NCBI RefSeq assembly: GCF_014204865.1
Contig: NZ_JACHMG010000001.1
Coordinates: forward strand, 1,364,001-1,428,000
Source of the DNA: Amycolatopsis jiangsuensis
Lineage (GTDB): Bacteria; Actinomycetota; Actinomycetes; Mycobacteriales; Pseudonocardiaceae
DNA length: 64,000 bases
Reading direction: 5' to 3'
Shown here: positions 57,139-64,000 of the stretch, one piece after another
Layout: each line of letters opens with the position of its first letter
Numbering within the stretch: the first letter of the stretch is position 1
The notes under the pieces: model-generated
Told to the model about the DNA's origin: nothing
What the model saw: only the letters and a program-made list of their open reading frames with translations
Database searches by the model: none
Position numbers and translations under genes: made by a program

Positions 57139-57637
57139 GCCTGTTCCGTTGATCGCCATAGTCGACGCCGACGACATAGCGCCCGAGAGTCTCTTCCGTC
57201 GCCCCGATGAAGTCGGACCCCGGCTCATCCCCGGCCCGGTGAGTTCGCCCTCGAGTGTGCAGATCCGGACCTGGCTGTAGGTGTTGTCGAGCCCGAGGAC
57301 CTACAGGTGCTCACCGATCGGAGTACGAGGCCGGATTCCGGCGCTATTTCGTCCCGGGCGGACGGATACGCGGGCGGGACGCGCCGGATCCGCCCGGCCG
57401 CCCGCCGTGCCGGAAAGTCTCCGGTGGGCCGGACGGTGCCCGCTCTTCCACTGCCCGCGCCATCGACATCCGTTCACCGAGCGGAACCCGTTTCCCGACA
57501 GATGTCACTACCCGCCTCGCGCGCGGGGGCGTCGACTTACCGGTGCATGCGCCGCGCGGCGCTGTCGGGCATTCTCGGAGCACCGGGCGGCTGCCCGGAC
57601 CGCAGACGCGCACCACGAACTCGCCGGGAGGCCACGC
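57139..57637. other. 500-bp stretch without a convincing gene
   Basis: Open frames here are GC-driven. The minus strand at ~57.15-57.3 kb has phrases such as RYVVGVDYGDQ and VLGLDNTYSQVRI that hint at a decayed gene, but no family can be named. A good ribosome site (GGGAGG) at the right end belongs to the amidohydrolase. Confidence 0.4.
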
Positions 57638-58870
57638 ATGAGCACGACGTTGTTCCGGGACGCCGCCATCTTCGACGGGATCAACCCCGGTCTGCGCCCC
57701 GGCCACGTCCTCGTGGAGGACGGAGTGATCCGTGAGATCTCCGACCGCCCGATCGCCGGAGCCGACACGACGGTGGCGGTCGGCGGCCGCACGCTGATGC
57801 CCGGGCTGATCGACCTGCACGTCCACATCTGGGCCGCGGACCTCGACGTCACCAGGCTGGCCCAGCAGCCGACCGAGTACTACTCGCTGTTCGCCGCCCG
57901 GTTCCTGCAGACCAGCCTCGACCACGGCTTCACCACACTCCGCGACGCGGGCGGCACCGACGCCGGCTACGCCCGCGCGATCGAACGCGACTGGCTGGCG
58001 GCACCCCGGTTCTTCCACTCGGGCCGCTACATCTCGCAAACCGGCGGGCACGGGGACTTCCGCGCCGGCTCGCAGCAGGACCTCACCGGCTGCGAGTGCT
58101 GCCCGCCGCGGCACGAACGGTTCACCGCGATCGCCGACGGCGCCGACGCGGTGCGCCGCGCCGTGCGGGAGGAGTTCCGCCGCGGCGCCCGCGCCATCAA
58201 GATCATGGCCTCCGGCGGCGTGGCATCGCCCAGCGATCCGATCGACGCGTTGCAGTTCACCGACGACGAGATCCGCGCCGCCGTCGACGAGGCGACCATG
58301 CGGGGCAGCTACGTCTTCGCGCACTGCCATCCGGACGCGGCCATCCGCCGCGCCTCCGAACTCGGGGTGCGCTGCATCGAACACGCCACCTTTCTGACGC
58401 CCGAGACCGCGGAAGTGCTCGCCCGCAACGGAACCTTCGCCGTGCCGACCCTGGCCGTGGTCAAGGCGCTGGAGGACGACGGGCTTGCGCTGGGCCTTCC
58501 CGAGGCCAGCCGCCGCAAGCTCGCCGGCACCTACGACGCGATGCTGCACGCGCTGAGCCTGCTCAACGCCGCCGGCGTCAAGACCGGGTTCGGCACCGAC
58601 CTGCTCGGCGCGCACCACGTCCGCCAGGGCATCGAGTTCGAGCTGCGTGCCGAGGTGCTCGATCCCCACGACATCCTGCTCTCGGCCACCAGCGTCGCCG
58701 CCGAAATCCTGCAACAGGAAGGCCGGCTGGGGGTCATCGCCCCGGGCGCGCACGCCGATCTGCTCGTCGTCGACGGCGATCCGTTGACCGACATCGGCGT
58801 GCTGGGCCGTCAGGGCGCCACGCTGCCGGTGATCATGAAAGCCGGGCGGTTCCACAAGAACGAACTGTGA
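57638..58870 (+). CDS. Metal-dependent amidohydrolase (prolidase/imidazolonepropionase-like)
   Basis: 410 aa. MPGLIDLHVHIW gives the HxH ligands, AIKIMASGG the carboxylated-lysine position, FAHCH and CIEHATFL two histidines, and FGTDLLG the Asp. This pattern belongs to the amidohydrolase branch that includes Xaa-Pro dipeptidases acting on N-acyl or dipeptide substrates. ATG 57638 follows GGGAGG. The 3' end overlaps the convergent serine hydrolase by 38 bp. Confidence 0.92.
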   Translation: MSTTLFRDAAIFDGINPGLRPGHVLVEDGVIREISDRPIAGADTTVAVGGRTLMPGLIDLHVHIWAADLDVTRLAQQPTEYYSLFAARFLQTSLDHGFTTLRDAGGTDAGYARAIERDWLAAPRFFHSGRYISQTGGHGDFRAGSQQDLTGCECCPPRHERFTAIADGADAVRRAVREEFRRGARAIKIMASGGVASPSDPIDALQFTDDEIRAAVDEATMRGSYVFAHCHPDAAIRRASELGVRCIEHATFLTPETAEVLARNGTFAVPTLAVVKALEDDGLALGLPEASRRKLAGTYDAMLHALSLLNAAGVKTGFGTDLLGAHHVRQGIEFELRAEVLDPHDILLSATSVAAEILQQEGRLGVIAPGAHADLLVVDGDPLTDIGVLGRQGATLPVIMKAGRFHKNEL

Positions 58871-60092
58871 GCACAGCGGCGCCGGGCCGGGGAACCGGCG
58901 CTGCGTACCCGGATCGGGCGCCGAGGGACTTCCGGAGCGCCGCGGTGAGGCGGTTGGCTCGTTCGTCGCCGGGGTTGGCCAGCTGGTTGTTGAGGTAGCC
59001 GAAACCGATTTCGGCGTCGGCGTCGGCGAAACCGAGGCCGCCGTTGGCGCCGTCGTGGCCGAAGGAACGATCGGAGAGAAGGGGCCGGCCCGGGTATCCG
59101 TTGACGAGAAACCCGGTGGAGAAGCGAATCCCGGGTGGGGTGAGCACGCCGGGCCAGCCGTCGCCGGCAGAACGGGGGGTCACCGCGTCGGCGATGCTCT
59201 TGTCGTCGAGGAGCTGCGGCGTGCCGTCGATCGTGGACACCGCCGCGGCGTAGATCCGGGACAGCGCGGCGGCGGACATGATGCCGTTGGCCGCGGGGAT
59301 CTCGGTGGCGTGCAGGGCCGGGGAGTTGAAGTCGGCGGGACCGTCGCCGAGGAACCGGGCGGGCAGTGCTCCCCCGAGCGTCATCGACCTCAGGACGGCC
59401 GGCATGGCCATCACTTTCTCGAAGAGGGCGCGGGTTTCCGCGTCGGCGACCTCCGGCGCCGGGTGGATCCGGGCGACACGGGGCTCGATGTCGGCGGGGA
59501 GACCGATCCAGGCGTCGGCTGCCAAGGGAGCCGAGAGGTACTCGGCCAGCAGCTCATGCGGCCGCAGACCGGTGGCACGTCGAAGGATCTCGCCGGTGAG
59601 CCAGCCGAAGGTCAGGGCGTGGTAGGCGAAATCGGTGCCGGGTTCCCACTGCGGCCGCTGGGCTTCGATGGCGGTGGTCACCGGGGTCCACCGGGTGAGG
59701 TCCGCGAACGTCAGGTCGGTGTCGAGGGCGACCAGGCCGGCGCGGTGGGCGAACACGTCGCGGATCGTGGTGTTTTCCTTGCCGTGGGCGCCGAACTCCG
59801 GCCACAGGGACGTGACGGGCGCATCGAAGTCGAGGAGACCGCGCTGCTGGGCGAGGTACCCGGCGAGGGCAAGAAGACCTTTCGTGGCGGAGAAAGCGAC
59901 GGCGACGGTGCCGGCGTTCCAGGGTTGTCCGGCGGTGGCGTCCGCGAGACCACCGTGTACATCGACGACCAGCCGGCCGCGGTGGTGGATCGCGAGAGCA
60001 GCGCCGGTCTCGGCACCGCGGGCGAAGTTGTCCCTGAAGGCGTCGGCGACCGGCCCGAAGCCTTCTTCGGCGAAGCCGTGGATCGTGGTCAT
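58833..60092 (-). CDS. Beta-lactamase-fold serine hydrolase
   Basis: 419 aa. FSATKG (SxxK), DFAYHALTFGWL (Tyr) and FGHDGANGG near the end, as in the EstB/DD-peptidase-like esterases. A paralogue-like relative of the 53-kb gene. AGGAG lies before ATG 60092. The C-terminal ~35 residues are coded in the overlap with the amidohydrolase gene and are not conserved-looking. Confidence 0.88.
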   Translation of the reverse strand: MTTIHGFAEEGFGPVADAFRDNFARGAETGAALAIHHRGRLVVDVHGGLADATAGQPWNAGTVAVAFSATKGLLALAGYLAQQRGLLDFDAPVTSLWPEFGAHGKENTTIRDVFAHRAGLVALDTDLTFADLTRWTPVTTAIEAQRPQWEPGTDFAYHALTFGWLTGEILRRATGLRPHELLAEYLSAPLAADAWIGLPADIEPRVARIHPAPEVADAETRALFEKVMAMPAVLRSMTLGGALPARFLGDGPADFNSPALHATEIPAANGIMSAAALSRIYAAAVSTIDGTPQLLDDKSIADAVTPRSAGDGWPGVLTPPGIRFSTGFLVNGYPGRPLLSDRSFGHDGANGGLGFADADAEIGFGYLNNQLANPGDERANRLTAALRKSLGARSGYAAPVPRPGAAVLTVRSCGTARLS

Positions 60093-60129
60093 GAGAACTC
60101 TCCTGCGCGCTGTCGTGGAGTCGGGTGGG

Positions 60130-61422
60130 TCAGCTGGGAGAAGGCGCGGCTTCGGCCGTGGCCGGTTCGACGGCCTTGCGCCGGTAGAGCAGGGCGGTGA
60201 GCACCGCGCCGGCCGCGAAGAGTCCCGCCGCCCACCAGAAGGCAGTGGTGTAGCTGGCGATGGCGGCATCCGCGCGTGCCGTGGGGTCCGCGGGATTCTT
60301 GCCGACGAGGAAGGCGGCCGCGGCGCCGGCGGCGAGGGTGTTGAGCAGGGCGGTGCCGATCGAGCCGCCGACCTGTTGCATCGCGTTGACCGAGCGGGGA
60401 ACGAGCTTCATCGTCGAGAACTGGGCCACGCCCATCATGAGGACGATCATCGGCAGGAACGCCAGACCGGTGGTGATGGGGCTGAAGCCGAGATCGAGCT
60501 GAAGGTAGTAGGTGAGGAACAGCAGCACCCCGAACAGACCGGCGCCGGTGAGCAGGAGCGTGGCGAAGGAGGCGGCGCGGTTGCGGTCGGTGAGGATGCG
60601 CAGCGGCAGCAACGGGTGCTCCGCGCGCGTCTGCCACCAGGCGAACGCGGCGACCAGCAGGACACCGGCGAGGAGGAATCCCCACGTCAGCGGCGAATCC
60701 CAGTGCTGGGACTCGGCGTTGGACAGCCCGAAGACCACGGCGAACAGGCCGGCCGAGATGAGCACCGTGCCGGGCAGGTCCAGCCGGGAGTTCGCGGCGT
60801 CGCGAGTGTTGGTCAGCAGCTTCCAGCCGCCGAAGAGAGCCACCGCGGAGAAGAGGACGTTCACGAACATCGTCCAGCGCCAGTCGAGGGCCTGGGTGAG
60901 CGCGCCGCCGATCAGAAGTCCGACGACGGTGCCGGAAGCGCCGATCGCCCCGAAGATCCCGAAGGCCTTCGCCCGTTCCCGGGAATCGGTGAACGTCGTG
61001 TTCAGCAGGGAGAGCGCGGCCGGTGCGAGCAGCGCGGCGAACACACCCTGGAGGGCGCGCGCGGCGACCAGCATGCCGAAGCTGGTCGACACACCACCGA
61101 GGATCGAGGCCGTGGCGAAGCCCGCGGCACCGATGAGCAAAGCGGGCTTCCGGCCGAAGAGGTCGGCGAGACGGCCGCTGAGCAGCAGCAGCGAGGCGAA
61201 AGCCAGCGCGTAGGCGGTGATGATCCACTGCCGGCTGCCGTCGGAGAAGCCGAGGTCCGCCTGTGCCGAGGGCAGAGCGATGTTCACGATGGAGGTGTCC
61301 AGGGTCACCATCAGCTGGGCGACGCCGATGATCACGAGGATCCACCAGCGCCGGGAGTCGAGAGGGGGTGCGGGTGGTGCCACGGCGGGCGCGGGGCCAC
61401 GGAACAGGCGTTCTTCGGGCAT
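60130..61422 (-). CDS. MFS transporter (DHA2 type) with apparent internal deletion
   Basis: 430 aa, shorter than the usual 480-500. N-terminal motifs LDTSIVNIALPSAQADLGF, GRLADLFGRKPALLIGA and RALQGVFAALLAPAALSLL are typical drug:H+ antiporters with 14 helices. Near residue 345 the sequence jumps from STMKLVPR directly to SVNAMQQVGGSIGTALLNTL. Relatives normally have about 65-70 residues (two helices) between these motifs. The frame is kept, so a protein is made, but topology and activity are doubtful. Confidence 0.88.
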   Translation of the reverse strand: MPEERLFRGPAPAVAPPAPPLDSRRWWILVIIGVAQLMVTLDTSIVNIALPSAQADLGFSDGSRQWIITAYALAFASLLLLSGRLADLFGRKPALLIGAAGFATASILGGVSTSFGMLVAARALQGVFAALLAPAALSLLNTTFTDSRERAKAFGIFGAIGASGTVVGLLIGGALTQALDWRWTMFVNVLFSAVALFGGWKLLTNTRDAANSRLDLPGTVLISAGLFAVVFGLSNAESQHWDSPLTWGFLLAGVLLVAAFAWWQTRAEHPLLPLRILTDRNRAASFATLLLTGAGLFGVLLFLTYYLQLDLGFSPITTGLAFLPMIVLMMGVAQFSTMKLVPRSVNAMQQVGGSIGTALLNTLAAGAAAAFLVGKNPADPTARADAAIASYTTAFWWAAGLFAAGAVLTALLYRRKAVEPATAEAAPSPS

Positions 61423-61485
61423 GACAGGACCGTTTCTGGGGGGTGAGCGGGTGGTGCTCGGAAAGGACAGGGGTGGTGGCCGGAC

Positions 61486-62337
61486 TCAGGGACGGCGGGC
61501 GACCCAGGTGGTGCGGGTGGTCCGGACGGTGAGGTCGTCGCGCCGCAGGACGCTGTGGGGGCCGTCGCCGGCGAGGACCGCGTCGAGCGCGGCCAGGTCG
61601 TCGCCGGGCAGCCGGCCCTCGAGGTGGGAATGCAGGCGCTGCAGGCACACCTGCGCGTAACGGGCCGTGGCGGCCGGCAGCGGAGCGGGCAGATCGATGA
61701 CGAACGGCCGCTGCGCTTCCAGGACGAATCCCGCGCGGACCAGGTGTGCGGACCAGTCGGCGGGCGGGTACGGGTTCAGCGTGGCGTGGACGCGGGCTTC
61801 CACCCCGGGACGTCCCACGCCGAGGTCGTCGGGCAGAAACCGCGGGAAGAAGTCCATTTCGGTCACCGCCAGCAGGCCGCCCGGCCGCAGAGCGCCGAAC
61901 GCCTCGGCCAGGACGCGGTCAGGGTCGGCCAGGTGGTGCACCGAGGCGGCCGCCCAGATCAGGTCGCTGGTCTCCAGCCGCGGCCAGCCCTCGTCGAGAT
62001 CCGCCTGGACGCCACGGACCCGGTCGGAGAGGCCGAGCGCGGCTGCCTTCTTCGAGAGCCGGTGGAGCATCTGCGGGGAAAGATCCACGGCCGTGACGCC
62101 GGCGCGCGGGAAGCGCCGCGCGAGGGCGAAGCTGCCAGTCCCGGTCCCACTGCCCAGATCGACGATGTGGCGGGGTTCCTCGTCGGACAGCTCACCCAGC
62201 CAGTCGACCAGCTCCGCCAGGTAGTCGTGCAGGACCTCGGCGTCCAGTTCCAGGAGCTCGGCCATCGCGGCGGTGCCGGCACCGGCAGCGGCGTGGTCCC
62301 GGTGCGGGTCGAACGGGCTGCTCTCGGTGCTTTTCAT
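61486..62337 (-). CDS. Class I SAM-dependent methyltransferase
   Basis: 283 aa. HIVDLGSGTGTGSFALARRFP (motif I), VTAVDLSPQMLHRL, DLIWAAASVHHLADPDRVLAEAFGALRPGGLLAVTEMD. A UbiE-like small-molecule methyltransferase; substrate unknown. ATG 62337 is divergent from the XRE regulator, with a perfect palindrome in the 48-bp gap. Confidence 0.92.
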   Translation of the reverse strand: MKSTESSPFDPHRDHAAAGAGTAAMAELLELDAEVLHDYLAELVDWLGELSDEEPRHIVDLGSGTGTGSFALARRFPRAGVTAVDLSPQMLHRLSKKAAALGLSDRVRGVQADLDEGWPRLETSDLIWAAASVHHLADPDRVLAEAFGALRPGGLLAVTEMDFFPRFLPDDLGVGRPGVEARVHATLNPYPPADWSAHLVRAGFVLEAQRPFVIDLPAPLPAATARYAQVCLQRLHSHLEGRLPGDDLAALDAVLAGDGPHSVLRRDDLTVRTTRTTWVARRP

Positions 62338-62370
62338 GACTTCGAAGGTAGCGTCGCCTTGCACAAATTA

Positions 62371-62388
62371 CATATGCTCTTGCATATG
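62371..62388. promoter_or_regulatory. Perfect palindrome over the XRE start codon
   Basis: CATATGC-TCTT-GCATATG; the last ATG is the start codon of the XRE gene (62386). The site would let the regulator block both its own translation-initiation region and the divergent methyltransferase promoter. Confidence 0.7.
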
Positions 62389-62985
62389 ACGCAAGAAAGC
62401 GATCTGGAAGGCACCGTCCGCATGCGCATCCGGAGCCTGCGCCAAGCCCGGGGCTGGTCGCTGGACAACCTCGCCGAGCGCGCCGTCATGAGTCCGTCCA
62501 GCCTGAGCCGCATCGAGACCGGCCGCCAGCGCCTCGGACTCGACCAGCTGACCGCACTGGCCCGCGCACTGGGGACCTCGATCGATCAGCTGGCCGAGAC
62601 CATCAACGACGACGACGTCGTGATCCGGCCCGAGCGGGACGAGCATCGTGGCCTGACCACCTGGCTGCTGAGCCGCGGATCGGCGCCCGCCGGGGTCACC
62701 GTCGCCAAGATGCGCATCACCGACGAGGCCGCCGGCCCCCAGGCCGTTCAGCTCGGCGTGCACCCCGGCAAGGAATGGTTCACCGTCCTGTCGGGCACCG
62801 TCGCGCTGTTCCTCGGCGAGCGGACCGTCCGCGTCGAAGCCGGCGAGGCCGCCGAGTTCTCCACCATGACCCCGCACGCCATCAGGGCACACGGCGGACC
62901 CGCGGAAATCCTCGTCATCCTCGATCACGACGGACGCCGCACCCATCTCCACCCGCCCGAATCGGGGCGATCCTCCGCCGACTGA
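62386..62985 (+). CDS. XRE-family regulator with C-terminal cupin
   Basis: 199 aa. HTH: MRIRSLRQARGWSLDNLAERAVMSPSSLSRIETGRQRL; the C-terminal cupin (VHPGKEWFTVLSGTVALFLGERTVRVEAGEAAEFSTMTPHAIRAHGG) senses a ligand. Autoregulation via the palindrome at its start is likely. Confidence 0.93.
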   Translation: MTQESDLEGTVRMRIRSLRQARGWSLDNLAERAVMSPSSLSRIETGRQRLGLDQLTALARALGTSIDQLAETINDDDVVIRPERDEHRGLTTWLLSRGSAPAGVTVAKMRITDEAAGPQAVQLGVHPGKEWFTVLSGTVALFLGERTVRVEAGEAAEFSTMTPHAIRAHGGPAEILVILDHDGRRTHLHPPESGRSSAD

Positions 62986-63018
62986 CCGGCCTCGCCGCGC
63001 AAGCGGCGGCGCGAAGGG

Positions 63019-63693
<675 letters not shown>

Positions 63694-63726
63694 CGGCCGG
63701 CTCCTAAAGACACTGACGGGCGGGTA

Positions 63727-63749
63727 TTTCGACTACGCCGTAGCCGAAA
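63727..63749. promoter_or_regulatory. Likely TetR operator
   Basis: Arms TTTCGACTAC and GTAGCCGAAA around GCC form a 10-bp inverted repeat with one mismatch, in the gap between the divergent SDR pseudogene and TetR gene. Confidence 0.6.
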
Positions 63750-63793
63750 ATGAAAGAGCCTGTCATGTCGCGCAACTCGGCGATACTGGAGCC

Positions 63794-64000
63794 GTGTCAT
63801 CACGCACCGAGCACAGCGCGTCCCGCAGTACCGCCACGCTGTACCGGCATTTCACCGGACGTGACGACCTCGCGCGGCAGGTCGTGGACGCGATGCTCGC
63901 CGAGATCACCCTGGACGAGGCACGCCTCGCCGCAGAGCCGTGGCACCAGTGCGTGGCACACATCGCCGAGGAGCTGTTCGCCGCGCTGGTCCGGCACGAG
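63794..64000 (+). CDS. TetR-family regulator, shortened N-terminus, cut by window end
   Basis: From GTG 63794: SASRSTATLYRHFTGRDDLARQVVDAMLAEI, which is the recognition helix and following helix of a TetR protein. The ~25 residues before the recognition helix (helix 1 and most of helix 2) are missing, so DNA binding should be impaired. The gene continues past 64000. Confidence 0.75.
   Translation, partial: MSSRTEHSASRSTATLYRHFTGRDDLARQVVDAMLAEITLDEARLAAEPWHQCVAHIAEELFAALVRHE

Noticed and set aside
57255..57641. 128-codon plus-strand ORF before the amidohydrolase
   Set aside because: The composition is Arg/Gly/Pro-rich with no domain, it overlaps the amidohydrolase ribosome site and start, and it looks like a GC artefact.

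Overview
The window is very GC-rich actinobacterial DNA. The tightly overlapping ATGA/GTGA gene junctions, frequent GTG starts and gene families (BhaA-type halogenase, CPA2 antiporter, large NRPSs, DesK/NarL two-component pair) fit a Pseudonocardiaceae-like organism such as Amycolatopsis. That placement is inferred from gene content only; no rRNA or tRNA is present.

About 1-45.2 kb is a specialised-metabolite region with two NRPS arms. The minus-strand arm (29.3 kb down to 1) runs FkbM methyltransferase, cytochrome P450, tryptophan-type flavin halogenase, CPA2 antiporter, a DUF6875-like/O-methyltransferase fusion, three NRPSs (A-T-E-C; A-T-C-A-T-E; C-A-T-TE), an O-methyltransferase, a type II thioesterase, a stand-alone A-T didomain, a carrier-type (BhaA-like) halogenase, and a class III LanKC-like lanthionine synthetase cut by the window edge. 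The three NRPSs read as a four-module line. Modules 1 and 3 end in E domains, which predicts D residues. The first two A-domain codes look aromatic, and the terminal module carries the V-D signature of beta-amino-acid A domains. The middle (29.5-33.9 kb) holds an arylformamidase-like hydrolase, a sensor kinase/response regulator pair and a GT2 glycosyltransferase.

The plus-strand arm (34.0-45.2 kb) runs a SyrP/TauD-like dioxygenase, an SbnA/cysteine-synthase-like PLP enzyme, an argininosuccinate-lyase homologue, the first ~43 codons of an ATP-grasp protein joined out of frame to an NRPS (T-C-A-T-TE with a proline-like code), a PAP2 phosphatase, a free acyl/peptidyl carrier protein and an ABC exporter pair. 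An exact bipartite motif (GTTAAC-N5-GCTTAAA) occurs in both divergent intergenic regions that flank the regulatory block.

At 45.2-47.5 kb an intact IS5-family element with TTA target duplications abuts an IS3-family element, which is followed by a 5'-truncated IS5 remnant. These insertions mark the cluster border. The remaining ~16 kb is a mosaic of unrelated accessory genes: AraC/GlxA regulator, cupin, Tat-exported phosphoesterase, DUF72, two serine hydrolases, TetR and XRE regulators with clear palindromic operators, an amidohydrolase and an MFS pump. At least seven genes there are truncated or internally deleted. The density of deletion scars, some at short repeats, points either to genome decay at the cluster edge or to assembly collapse, and sequence alone cannot separate the two.
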